In this document: positions 43,792 to 51,834 of the stretch, in pieces
Layout: each line of letters opens with the position of its first letter
Position numbering within the stretch: the stretch's first letter is position 1
NCBI RefSeq assembly: GCF_000159635.1
Contig: NZ_GG667193.1
Location: 232,456-291,730, forward strand
DNA from: Corynebacterium lipophiloflavum DSM 44291
GTDB lineage: Bacteria > Actinomycetota > Actinomycetes > Mycobacteriales > Mycobacteriaceae
Length of the DNA: 59,275 nucleotides
Reading direction: 5' to 3'
Notes under the pieces: model-generated
Told to the model about the DNA's origin: nothing
Database searches by the model: none
Seen by the model: the letters and a program-made list of their open reading frames with translations, nothing else
Translations under genes and position numbers: made by a program

Positions 43792-44877
43792 CTACTGGTT
43801 GGACCTCAACCTTTCGACTGCCTCGCGCCCCGCTTTCTCACCCTCGTCGAGCGGCAGGGAATCCGGGTCGATGGCCGCCGAGACATCCACCTCGCCGCTG
43901 ATGCTCAGGTCGGCGGAGTTGAGCGCGGAGCGTTTGACCAGAGCCAGTGCGATGGGGCCGTAGTCCGCGTCGTGGGCGACCGTGCCGAGGCGACCGACGC
44001 CGCGGCCCGCGAGCGTGATTGCCGCGCCCGGCACCGGGTCGACGGGGGCGGAGCCGTCGAGGTGGAGCATGACCAAAAGCCGTGGTGAGCGGCCGAGGTT
44101 TTCCACGCGCGCGACCGTTTCCTGGCCGCGGTAGCAGCCCTTTGCCAGGTGAACGGCGCCTACGTACGGGCCGCGGTTGATCAGCGAGGGCGCTTCGTGG
44201 GGGATGGACTTCTCGTCGAGGTCCGCGCGCAGCTCGGGCTCACCGGCGCGTACGCGCAGCGCGGTGAAGGCCATCAAGCCGGCCAGCCTCACCCCTTGAT
44301 CGCGCAGCTTGTCGACGACCTCCCCAACGCGTCCGCGCTCAACGAGCACATCGGTGCGCTGTGTCTCGCCCCACGGGCGCGTCCTGGTCACGGCCGCCTC
44401 CGCCACGGCGGGTGCGTCACCCACCACGGTGAGGACGCCGAGCTCGGTGTCGTTGATGCTTACCTGCGACCAGAACACCATCTTGGTCAAAAAGGCGATC
44501 AACGTTTCGTGCTGGTGGGCGGGCGTGTCGAGGTAGTACACGCCGTTGGCGTAGGAGACGTCGGCGTGGTGCAGGATGTGGCCCTGGATGTCGAGGTCGA
44601 GTGCGGAGGCCGCGAACCCCTCGGGGGCGTCGACAAGCTTCTGCGACAAAAGGTTGTTGAGGAAGGTGGGGGCGTCCGGGCCGCTCACGGCGATGACCTT
44701 GCGGTGCGAGCGGTCGATCACGATTGGGCCGCGCGACAGGGCGCGCTGCTCCCCGAGAGGGTCGCCGTAGTGCCACGCGACGCCCCTGGCGTCGATAAGC
44801 GAGGTCTCCGCCTCGGGCAGCTCGGCCGCTCCGGGGGTGTCAAGGAGGACTGAACGGTACTGGCTAGGAGTTTCCAC
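43792..44877 (-). CDS. folate-binding YgfZ/GcvT-like protein
   Basis: Tetrahydrofolate-dependent protein of the YgfZ/CAF17 family, thought to help maintain or repair some iron-sulfur enzymes. The 361-aa product has the hallmark KGCYRGQETVAR near residue 240 with its Cys, the N-terminal RGPIVIDRSHRKVIAVSGPDA and SALDLDIQGHI. The start is GTG 44877 because TAGGAT lies 7 nt upstream. The ATG at 44925 would overlap the divergent aminotransferase. It matches Rv0811c in mycobacteria. The iron-sulfur role is inferred from the family. Confidence 0.88.
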   Translation of the reverse strand: METPSQYRSVLLDTPGAAELPEAETSLIDARGVAWHYGDPLGEQRALSRGPIVIDRSHRKVIAVSGPDAPTFLNNLLSQKLVDAPEGFAASALDLDIQGHILHHADVSYANGVYYLDTPAHQHETLIAFLTKMVFWSQVSINDTELGVLTVVGDAPAVAEAAVTRTRPWGETQRTDVLVERGRVGEVVDKLRDQGVRLAGLMAFTALRVRAGEPELRADLDEKSIPHEAPSLINRGPYVGAVHLAKGCYRGQETVARVENLGRSPRLLVMLHLDGSAPVDPVPGAAITLAGRGVGRLGTVAHDADYGPIALALVKRSALNSADLSISGEVDVSAAIDPDSLPLDEGEKAGREAVERLRSNQ

Positions 44878-44884
44878 GGGCCCC

Positions 44885-44900
44885 ATCCTACGTGCATAAT
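44885..44900. promoter_or_regulatory. facing -10 elements of YgfZ-like gene and aminotransferase
   Basis: Minus-strand TAGGAT (44885-44890) and plus-strand CATAAT (44895-44900) are separated by 4 bp, the same geometry as at HIT/purD. They lie 7 and 8 nt before starts 44877 and 44909. Confidence 0.5.
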
Positions 44901-44908
44901 GGGGCATC

Positions 44909-45823
44909 ATGGCTTCCTCGCTCATTCCTCCGCAGCCGGTGATCTACCTCGTGGAACCGTTTGGAGGCTCCGTGCGCAGACAAAACGCCAACATGGCACA
45001 CGTGTTCTGGGACGACGCGGGGGTGACCCGGGGCGATGGGATCTTCGAAACTCTTCTGATCCGCAGCGGTGAACCCATGAACCTGGACAAGCACGTAGCC
45101 CGGTTCCGCCGCTCGGCCGAGGCGCTCGATCTGCCTGATCCGGGCGTGGATCACTGGATCAGGGCGACGCGCCAGGCGGTGGAGGACTACTACCGCGAGC
45201 GCGGCGAAGCCGAAGGGGAGCGCTCCGAGGCGAAGTGCGTCTGGACCATGACGCGCGGGCGCGAAAGCACGGGCGTGCCCACGGCCTGGCTGACGGTGCG
45301 CCCGATCGACGAGACGATTGTCCGCCAACGCGAAACCGGGGTAAAGGCGCTAAGCTCCCCACGCGGCTACACCATCGCCCACGGCGAGAACGAGGTTCCG
45401 TGGCTCAACGTGGGCGCGAAATCGCTGAACTACACCGCGTCAATGGCGGCCTTGCGCTGGGCCAAGTCGCGCGGCGCCGACGAGGTGATTTACGTCGACT
45501 CCGCCGACGGCCGGGTCCTGGAGGCGACGACCTCGAGCGTGATCGTCGTCCGCAAGGACAAAAAGCTGCGCACGCCAGCGCCAGGGCCCGACATCGTGGC
45601 CGGCACCACCCAGCGGGCAATCTTCGAGCACGCCGACGCGTTGGGGTACAGGTGCAAGGCGAAGGACCTGTACCTCGAGGACCTCTTCGCGGCCGAGTCG
45701 GTGTGGCTGGTCAGCGCGGTGCGCCAAGCAGTTCGGGTTACCGAGCTTGACGGGCGCCCGCTTGCGGCGACGCCCGAGGGCGAGCGCGAGTTCCGCGCTC
45801 TCGTGTGCGCCGCGCTGGACTAG
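44909..45823 (+). CDS. class IV aminotransferase (aminodeoxychorismate lyase-like)
   Basis: PLP-dependent fold-type IV protein of 304 aa. It has DAGVTRGDGIFETLLIRSG near residue 38, the probable PLP lysine in NVGAKSLNYTASMAALRWAKSRGADEVIYVD, and the cofactor-binding EATTSSVIVV. The family includes PabC (p-aminobenzoate for folate), branched-chain and D-amino acid aminotransferases. Adjacency to a folate-binding protein favours PabC, as does the mycobacterial homologue Rv0812, but specificity is unproven. Start ATG 44909 follows CATAAT by 8 nt. Confidence 0.84.
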   Translation: MASSLIPPQPVIYLVEPFGGSVRRQNANMAHVFWDDAGVTRGDGIFETLLIRSGEPMNLDKHVARFRRSAEALDLPDPGVDHWIRATRQAVEDYYRERGEAEGERSEAKCVWTMTRGRESTGVPTAWLTVRPIDETIVRQRETGVKALSSPRGYTIAHGENEVPWLNVGAKSLNYTASMAALRWAKSRGADEVIYVDSADGRVLEATTSSVIVVRKDKKLRTPAPGPDIVAGTTQRAIFEHADALGYRCKAKDLYLEDLFAAESVWLVSAVRQAVRVTELDGRPLAATPEGEREFRALVCAALD

Positions 45824-46467
45824 CCGGCGACGCGGGTGAGCTCGGCCGACATGTAGGGCACGAGCTCCCCGTCGAGGGCGCGCTCGTCGACCCAGCCGAG
45901 GTTGTTGTTCGGCATCAACCCGTAGAGCCGCTTGCCGGGCCCGTGCTTGGCGGGCCCCGTTGCGGTAACGATGGTCGAGGCGCTGGTGACCTGCCAGGCA
46001 CGCTCGTTGAGCGGCTCGCCGTAGAGGATTTCCACGAGGCCGCGCGAGTTAGTCAGCGTGACCTCCATTTCGTCCGACGGGGAGATCCGCCAGAAGCCGA
46101 CTTCCCGCTGGTCGGCGCCCTGTGGTTCACCGTCGTCAGTAAGGCGCCAGATGCGCGACTCAAAGCGCAGGTAGTTCTCCCCGTCGTGGGAAACCACGAG
46201 CTGCTGGCCGAAGGCGTACTGTTCGCCGCCGTCGTTGGCCTGGCCGCGGCCCGACCACACGCCGACCAGTGGCAGTAGCGCGAGCAGGCCGTCGTGAAGC
46301 GACGGGCCTTGGCGCAGGTTGGCGGTGTCATCGGCCAGGGGGAAGTCCTCGAACCCGAAGCCGGGGATGTTGCGGTGGGCGGTGTTTTTCGACTGCTCCG
46401 CGGCCAAGTTGACGGCCTCGCTGCCGTCGAGGCGGGCAGTGTTATCCGATGTCGGCGTCTCGCTCAT
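45820..46467 (-). CDS. nitrobindin/FABP-like beta-barrel protein (Rv0813c-like)
   Basis: A 215-aa protein of the THAP4/nitrobindin-like family (DUF1794). A non-conserved N-terminal extension precedes the ten-stranded barrel with LLPLVGVWSGRGQAN (GxWxGxG), EQYAFGQQLVVSHDGENYLRFESRIW and FWRISPSDEMEVTLTNSRGLVEI. Heme-binding nitrobindins usually have a C-terminal PHLxAxLxR-type His. Here that position reads VPYMSAELTR, so Tyr replaces His. Heme binding is therefore doubtful, and a fatty-acid-binding-like role has been proposed for Rv0813c. TAGCGT lies 7 nt before ATG 46467. The stop overlaps the aminotransferase stop. Confidence 0.82.
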   Translation of the reverse strand: MSETPTSDNTARLDGSEAVNLAAEQSKNTAHRNIPGFGFEDFPLADDTANLRQGPSLHDGLLALLPLVGVWSGRGQANDGGEQYAFGQQLVVSHDGENYLRFESRIWRLTDDGEPQGADQREVGFWRISPSDEMEVTLTNSRGLVEILYGEPLNERAWQVTSASTIVTATGPAKHGPGKRLYGLMPNNNLGWVDERALDGELVPYMSAELTRVAG

Positions 46468-46488
46468 GGCCCCCACGCTACCCTCTGG

Positions 46489-47256
46489 CTAGCTCACCGG
46501 CGGCAGCGGGGCGAGGTCGGAATCGCTCAAGGTGACGTTGAGGCGCTGGCGGAAAAACTCGATCGAACCCCCCGAGAGCAGGACCGCGTCCGCTGGCCCG
46601 CCCAGCGGCAGATCGCGGGTGTCGCGGTCGAGGGTGTAGGCGTCGAGGATCTTGTCCTCGGCGCCGGGCGGGGCGTCGAGAAGCAGGCTCGGCCGCATCT
46701 GGAAGGTGGAACCGTCGAGGCGAAGGGTGACCACCACGGTGCTGGGCGCGTCCGTGCCGGGGACGGTGCCGGTGAGTTGGGCTTCGGATGCCGTGCCGCC
46801 CGAGGGAGAGATGTTGTAGGGGTTGGCGATGTCGAGGTCGGTCATGCCGAGCAGCTCGCCGAACGCGACACCGTCGAGGCGCACTTTGCGCCGCACCATG
46901 GTGGCGTGCGCGCCCGCGAACTCTCCGGCGAACGCGGCCTCAGCATCGATATCGACATCGAAGGCCTCCGCCGTGGTGTTGACCGTGCCGAGGCCCTCAA
47001 CCGTCGCGTCGAGCGCGGAGACGGACACCCGGGGGATCGTACTGGTGACCGCGACCTGGGAAAACGGGAACCCCGCGACGTAAGCGTCGGGGGTGGCGGA
47101 GAGCCTTTCGTCGGCGCTGGCGCGAAGGGCGAGGGTTCGCTCGACTCGCGAAGCAGCCGCCGTGTCCACGAGCAGCGCCACGGCAGCCACGACCAGCACC
47201 ACGACGATGATCGTGGCGGCCACTTTGATCCCGCGGACGCGCGAGAGTACACTCAT
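46489..47256 (-). CDS. lmeA: LmeA-like phospholipid-binding protein (DUF2993)
   Basis: A 255-aa protein with one N-terminal helix ([22 protein letters not shown]) and a DUF2993 domain facing outside. In mycobacteria LmeA is a phospholipid-binding cell-envelope protein needed to elongate the mannan chain of lipomannan. The repeated beta segments (VAVTSTIPRVSVSALDATVEGLG, RRKVRLDGVAFGELLG) fit the family. Orthology rests on the family and the lmeA/mshD/pst/phoU neighbourhood. The chosen ATG lies 7 nt after TAGAAA on the minus strand. The ORF upstream to 47346 would cross mshD. Confidence 0.8.
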   Translation of the reverse strand: MSVLSRVRGIKVAATIIVVVLVVAAVALLVDTAAASRVERTLALRASADERLSATPDAYVAGFPFSQVAVTSTIPRVSVSALDATVEGLGTVNTTAEAFDVDIDAEAAFAGEFAGAHATMVRRKVRLDGVAFGELLGMTDLDIANPYNISPSGGTASEAQLTGTVPGTDAPSTVVVTLRLDGSTFQMRPSLLLDAPPGAEDKILDAYTLDRDTRDLPLGGPADAVLLSGGSIEFFRQRLNVTLSDSDLAPLPPVS

Positions 47257-47263
47257 GCCTTTA

Positions 47264-47278
47264 TTTCTACCGTAGCCT
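47264..47278. promoter_or_regulatory. facing -10 elements of lmeA and mshD
   Basis: Minus-strand TAGAAA (47264-47269) and plus-strand TAGCCT (47273-47278) are 3 bp apart. They lie 7 and 6 nt before starts 47256 and 47285. The lmeA hexamer is a weaker match. Confidence 0.4.
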
Positions 47279-47284
47279 GAAGTT

Positions 47285-48175
47285 ATGACGAACAAGATTG
47301 CTGAAGTGACATTGCCCGGCGACTCTGCCCGCAGCCTCCTGACCACGGTCGAGGCTCACGATAAGGTCGCGGCGTTTTCCGAGCAGTTTCTCGCAGGGCT
47401 TGACGACGCCCGCCTGGAGCACACCCACCTCGCCTGCACGGGCCCCGACGGTGACCTCGTGGCCATCGCAGCGCTCGCCCCGGACGACTCCGCAGAGCTC
47501 GCCGTTGACCCTGAACACCGGGGCCGCGGCATCGGCACGCAGCTTGTCGACGTCCTCCTTGAGCGCAATCCGAAGGCCGGGCTGTGGGCACACGGGGACT
47601 TGCCGGCCGCTCGCGCCTTGGCGAAGAGCCGTGGGCTTGGCGTCACCCGTGAGCTGCTGGTGATGGCGATTAACGGCGATGAGCTGCGCGAGGCCGCGAA
47701 GGTGGAGCTGCCTGAGGGGTTAAGTGATCTGGGCTACTCCGAGGCGGTAGAGCGCTGGGGTACAGAAACGGTTGAGCAGGCGTGGTTGGACGCCAACAAT
47801 CACGCGTTCGAATGGCACCCAGAGCAGGGCGGTTGGGATCTGGACAGGCTGCACCGCGGGATGGAGGCGAAGTGGTTTGACCCGCAAGGGGTGAGGTTTC
47901 TCTACGAGGGTGACTCCCTTGCGGGCTTCCACTGGACGAAAATGCACCCGGACGAAACAGGTGAGGTTTATGTGGTGGGGCTAGACTCCAGTTACCGCCG
48001 AAAGGGGCTGGGTGATCCGCTGCTGCGGATCGGGTTGCGTCACCTTGTGGATGAGGGATCTACCGAGGTCAAGCTCTATGTCGAGGGTGATAACCACGCC
48101 GCGGTGGCGCGGTATGAAAATCTCGGGTTCCTGACAGTGCAAAAGCATATTGTGTACCAACAAAACGCCTCCTAG
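47285..48175 (+). CDS. mshD: mycothiol synthase (N-acetyltransferase)
   Basis: Last step of mycothiol synthesis: acetylates Cys-GlcN-Ins with acetyl-CoA. The 296-aa protein has two GNAT domains. The N-terminal acetyl-CoA motif is HRGRGIGTQLVDVLL and the catalytic C-terminal one is SYRRKGLGDPLLRIGLRHL followed by NHAAVARYENLGF. The central segment HAFEWHPEQGGWD is MshD-typical. It lies upstream of the pst operon, as in M. tuberculosis. Mycothiol contains inositol, linking it loosely to ipsA in this window. Confidence 0.92.
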   Translation: MTNKIAEVTLPGDSARSLLTTVEAHDKVAAFSEQFLAGLDDARLEHTHLACTGPDGDLVAIAALAPDDSAELAVDPEHRGRGIGTQLVDVLLERNPKAGLWAHGDLPAARALAKSRGLGVTRELLVMAINGDELREAAKVELPEGLSDLGYSEAVERWGTETVEQAWLDANNHAFEWHPEQGGWDLDRLHRGMEAKWFDPQGVRFLYEGDSLAGFHWTKMHPDETGEVYVVGLDSSYRRKGLGDPLLRIGLRHLVDEGSTEVKLYVEGDNHAAVARYENLGFLTVQKHIVYQQNAS

Positions 48176-48201
48176 CTGCGAAGATGTGAATATCCGCAAA
48201 A

Positions 48202-48223
48202 GTTAACCTACTGTTCATTGCGC
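48202..48223 (+). promoter_or_regulatory. candidate PHO box upstream of pstS
   Basis: GTTAACCTACT followed directly by GTTCATTGCGC: two 11-nt direct repeats starting GTTMA, like the PHO boxes bound by actinobacterial PhoP/PhoR-type regulators. It lies 20 bp upstream of the -35. PhoR encoded at 20.5 kb is the likely ligand. Inference from pattern only. Confidence 0.5.
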
Positions 48224-48231
48224 TAGACACC

Positions 48232-48249
48232 AACGGTTAACCGTTGACA
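48232..48249 (+). promoter_or_regulatory. pstS -35 with overlapping palindrome
   Basis: AACGGTTAACCGTT (48232-48245) is a perfect 14-bp palindrome. The consensus -35 TTGACA (48244-48249) begins in its last two bases. The -10 is unclear: TAATCG at 48271 is too far away and GAGTAA at 48268 is poor, which suits an activator-dependent promoter. The leader to pstS is then about 100 nt. Confidence 0.5.
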
Positions 48250-48377
48250 CGTACCTTATCCAAGTGTGAGTAATCGGATGAAGTCTGTCTGGACCATGAA
48301 AATCCAGTTGGGCTTCTCTTTCCACCAGGATCCGATGCTCGAACTCTTCATCTGAATTCGCACCGGAAAGGTACCCC

Positions 48378-49517
48378 GTGATTCGCAACTTTAAGCGCAC
48401 CGCCGCCATCGTCGGTGTCGTCGCAGCATCCTCCGCAACCCTCGTCGCTTGCGGTGACTCCAACGACTCTGCTTCCAACGGCACCACTGTCGCTGAGACC
48501 TCCACCGAGACCAACACCGCTACGGCTTCCGAGTCTGCTTCCGGTGCTGAGCTGACCGGCACCACCGGCCAGCTCGTCGCGGAGGGCGCCACCTCGCAGC
48601 AGAACGCCATGGATTACTTCGGCGCTCGCTACTCCGAGGCCGTCCCGGGCGCAAACCTGGCGTACAACGCCACCGGTTCCGGCGCCGGCGTCAAGAACTT
48701 CATCGGCAACCAGGCTGCTTTCGCAGGTTCTGACTCCCCGCTGAAGGACGACGAGGTCCAGCCGGCAGCTGACCGCTGCGGCGGCAACGAAGCTTGGCAC
48801 CTCCCGATGGTTATCGGCCCGGTTGCCCTTGCTTACAACCTTGACGGCGTGGACGGCCTGAATCTGACCGTCGACAACATTGTTGACATCTTCCAGGGCA
48901 ACATCACCAACTGGAACGACCCGGCCATCGCCGAGTCCAACCCGGACGCTGAGCTCCCGGACCAGGACATCTCCGTTATCTACCGCTCCGACGAGTCTGG
49001 CACCTCCGACAACTTCCAGAAGTTCCTCGCTGCCGCTTCCGACGGCAAGTGGGAGGGTTCCGGCAAGGCGTTCCCGCAGGCCGTGGGCGCTGGTGCCAAC
49101 GGCTCCACCGGTGTTGCTGAACAGGTCAAGGCTATCCCGGGCGCCATCACCTACGTCGAGGCTGGCTTCGCTGAGCAGGCTGCCAACATCGACTTCGGCA
49201 ACGGCCCGGTGGAGCTCTCCGACGAGACCGTCGGCAACGCTCTCGATTCCATGGAGTTCAAGACCGAGGGCCACAACATGGTTGTCGACGCTGAGAAGCT
49301 CTTCGCTTCCGACGGTGCTGACACGTACCCGCTGATCCTGACCACCTACGAGATCGTTTGCTCCGATGGCTACGACGATCAGACCCGCGACATGGTCAAA
49401 GACTTCCTGAACGTCGCCCTTGATTCCCAGGATGAGGAGCTCGCTTCCGAGGGCTTCATCCCGGTTACCGGTGCTCACGCTGACCGCCTGCGCGAGGCAG
49501 TCAACGCCATCAGCTAA
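48378..49517 (+). CDS. pstS: phosphate-binding lipoprotein PstS
   Basis: High-affinity phosphate capture protein of the Pst importer, 379 aa. The signal peptide ends in the lipobox LVAC (Cys25). A Ser/Thr/Glu-rich linker follows (about 28-58). The phosphate-binding motifs are GSGAGVKNFIGNQAAFAGSDSPL and IYRSDESGTSDNFQKFL. GTG start with GGAAAGG 6 nt upstream. The codon use is notably T-ending (GCT, TCC, GTT) compared with neighbours, consistent with high expression. First gene of pstS-pstC-pstA-pstB. Confidence 0.96.
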   Translation: MIRNFKRTAAIVGVVAASSATLVACGDSNDSASNGTTVAETSTETNTATASESASGAELTGTTGQLVAEGATSQQNAMDYFGARYSEAVPGANLAYNATGSGAGVKNFIGNQAAFAGSDSPLKDDEVQPAADRCGGNEAWHLPMVIGPVALAYNLDGVDGLNLTVDNIVDIFQGNITNWNDPAIAESNPDAELPDQDISVIYRSDESGTSDNFQKFLAAASDGKWEGSGKAFPQAVGAGANGSTGVAEQVKAIPGAITYVEAGFAEQAANIDFGNGPVELSDETVGNALDSMEFKTEGHNMVVDAEKLFASDGADTYPLILTTYEIVCSDGYDDQTRDMVKDFLNVALDSQDEELASEGFIPVTGAHADRLREAVNAIS

Positions 49518-49545
49518 TAAGCTGCCTTCCCTTTCGCAGGGAAAT

Positions 49546-49583
49546 GTCTGCCCCCTCGCGGCACCCGCCGGGTGGGGGCAGAC
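49546..49583 (+). terminator. intra-operon hairpin between pstS and pstC
   Basis: GTCTGCCCCC...GGGGGCAGAC: a perfect 10-bp stem with a loop of 18 nt, located 28 nt after the pstS stop. A smaller hairpin TTCCCT-TTCG-CAGGGAA precedes it. There is no T-run, so it may be a partial terminator or an RNA-stabilising element giving excess PstS over PstCAB. TATAAC at 49649 could serve an internal promoter. Confidence 0.55.
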
Positions 49584-49690
49584 CCATGTATGGGCTCGGT
49601 TAACGAGACATGTGCATTCAATGACTAACAGATGTCATAGAAACACGCTATAACTTTGCTGCTGCAATTCAATTAAAAGGATTCGTGAAC

Positions 49691-50767
49691 ATGGCTGACA
49701 ATGAACTGCCTGGTAACGGCCACGCGACAAGGGTAGATCCCGTGATCCCGAGCTCTACCGGCACGCCCATTAAGAAGGGCCAAGACCCCGCCTTGGAGGG
49801 CACCCCGACCACTGGTGAACCCGCACGTGGCGCGGGTGTGATCCGTCCCGGCGACCGAGTTTTCCAAATACTCTCCACCGCTTCCGCGACCCTGATCACG
49901 GTCATCATCGCCGCGATCGGTCTCTTCCTGCTCCTGCAGGCTATCCCCCCGCTTACTCGCAACGAGGGTGGGCTCTGGGGCTTCTTCACCTACTCCGGCC
50001 CGTGGCAGACGTCGAACCTGGACGCGATGAAGTTCGGTATCCCGAACCTGTTCTTCGCCACGGTGACGATCTCCCTTATCGCCCTGATCATCGCGATGCC
50101 GATCGCGCTTGGTATCGCGCTGTTCCTGTCCAACTACGCGCCGAAGAATCTGGTGCGTCCGCTGGGCACGCTCGTGGACATGCTTGCCGCGGTGCCGTCC
50201 ATCGTCTATGGCCTCTGGGGCGCGCAGGTGCTCGGCCCCTTCCTCGGGCAGTTCTACAACTGGCTCCACTCCTGGGCTGGAGGGTTCTTCCTCTTCGCGG
50301 TGTACCCGAACACCCCCTCGTACTACACCGGCCGCAACATGCTCACCGGTGGTATCGTGCTCGCGATCATGATCCTCCCGATCATCGCCGCCACCGCGCG
50401 CGAAGTCTTCGTGCAAACACCTCCCGGCCAAATCGAGGCTGCTCTGGCCCTGGGTGCAACTCGCTGGGAAGTTATCCGCATGACGGTCATCCCGTTCGGT
50501 ATCTCCGGTTACATCGCGGGCTCGATGCTCGGCTTGGGCCGCGCCCTCGGTGAGACCATGGCTCTTTACATGGTCGTGTCGCCGTCGCCGGTCTTCCGAG
50601 CTTCCCTGTTCGATGGCGGTTCGACGTTCGCAACCCACATTGCTAACGCGTCTGCCGAGTTCAACAACCCGACCAGTGCTGGCGCCTACATCGCCGCCGG
50701 TTTGGTGCTGTTCATCCTGACCTTCGTCGTCAACTCGATCGCCCGCGCGATCGTCAACAAGAAATAG
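49691..50767 (+). CDS. pstC: phosphate ABC transporter permease PstC
   Basis: Membrane subunit of 358 aa with a cytoplasmic N-terminal stretch (about 60 residues) then six predicted helices. Family features include AMKFGIPNLFFATVTISLIALIIAMPIALGIALFLS, VPSIVYGLWG and the ABC loop EAALALGATRWEVIRMTVIPFGISGY. ATG 49691 is preferred because AAAAGG lies 10 nt upstream. GTG 49685 would leave only 4 nt. pstA follows after 15 nt. Confidence 0.95.
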   Translation: MADNELPGNGHATRVDPVIPSSTGTPIKKGQDPALEGTPTTGEPARGAGVIRPGDRVFQILSTASATLITVIIAAIGLFLLLQAIPPLTRNEGGLWGFFTYSGPWQTSNLDAMKFGIPNLFFATVTISLIALIIAMPIALGIALFLSNYAPKNLVRPLGTLVDMLAAVPSIVYGLWGAQVLGPFLGQFYNWLHSWAGGFFLFAVYPNTPSYYTGRNMLTGGIVLAIMILPIIAATAREVFVQTPPGQIEAALALGATRWEVIRMTVIPFGISGYIAGSMLGLGRALGETMALYMVVSPSPVFRASLFDGGSTFATHIANASAEFNNPTSAGAYIAAGLVLFILTFVVNSIARAIVNKK

Positions 50768-50782
50768 GAGGTAGAGGCCACA

Positions 50783-51793
50783 ATGAGTACCGCAGTACCA
50801 AACAACGGCTCCCACTCCGCGTCCGCGGATGCCTCGACTGTCCGTAGCACCACGACGGGTTCTTCGACCGTCGCTACCGCTACCACCACCCCTGCTCGCG
50901 GCGAGTCCGGCGACGGCACCCCGTTTACTGAAATCTCCTCGGGCCGCAAGACCACGAACTCGATCATGGGCTTGCTCATGTGGGCCTGCATGATCATCGC
51001 ACTGATCCCACTGATGTGGCTGCTGTTCACGGTTATCTCCCGTGGCGCTGGCGCCGTCTTCAGCGTGGACTGGTGGACCCAGGACATGCTGGGCGTGCGC
51101 AACAGCGCCGAGGGCGGCGGAGCGCTCCACGCCATTGCCGGCACCATCATGCAAACCTTGGTCGCCTCGGTCTTCTCCATTCCGATCGGTATTTTCACCG
51201 CGATCTACCTGGTGGAGTACTCCAACGGTAACCGCCTGGGCAAGCTCACCACCTTCATGGTGGACATCCTCTCCGGTGTCCCATCGATCGTCGCCGCACT
51301 GTTCATCTACGCACTGTGGATCACGGTCCTCGGCCAGCAGCGTTCCGGTTTCGCCGTGTCGCTTTCGCTCATTCTGCTGATGGTTCCGATCGTGGTGCGC
51401 AACACCGAGGAGATGCTTCGCGTCGTGCCCATGGATCTACGTGAAGCCTCGTACGCCCTGGGTGTTCCGAAGTGGAAGACCATCGCGCGCATCGTTTTGC
51501 CGACCGCCCTGTCCGGCATTGTCACCGGCGTCATGCTCGCCGTGGCCCGCGTCATGGGCGAGTCCGCCCCGGTGCTGATCCTCGTCGGCTCCACGCCGGT
51601 GACCAACTGGTTCGGCATGTTCGACCAGCCGCAGTCCTCGCTGCCGCTGTTCATGCTCGACATGTGGAAGTCCGGCGCGACGGGTGCGGCCAACGACCGC
51701 CTCTGGGGCGCCGCCCTGACGCTCGTGATTATGGTCGTCTCCCTCAACATCATCGCGCGCCTCATCGCCTCGAAGTTCTCGGTCAAAAAGTAA
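50783..51793 (+). CDS. pstA: phosphate ABC transporter permease PstA
   Basis: Second membrane subunit, 336 aa. A Ser/Thr-rich N-terminal stretch of about 50 residues precedes six helices. [47 protein letters not shown] and the coupling motif [29 protein letters not shown] identify PstA. AGGAGG lies upstream of the ATG. The pstB start is 41 nt after its stop. Confidence 0.95.
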   Translation: MSTAVPNNGSHSASADASTVRSTTTGSSTVATATTTPARGESGDGTPFTEISSGRKTTNSIMGLLMWACMIIALIPLMWLLFTVISRGAGAVFSVDWWTQDMLGVRNSAEGGGALHAIAGTIMQTLVASVFSIPIGIFTAIYLVEYSNGNRLGKLTTFMVDILSGVPSIVAALFIYALWITVLGQQRSGFAVSLSLILLMVPIVVRNTEEMLRVVPMDLREASYALGVPKWKTIARIVLPTALSGIVTGVMLAVARVMGESAPVLILVGSTPVTNWFGMFDQPQSSLPLFMLDMWKSGATGAANDRLWGAALTLVIMVVSLNIIARLIASKFSVKK

Positions 51794-51834
51794 ATCGTCG
51801 CACCCACGAATCCAACATTCCCAGGAGGAAACTG

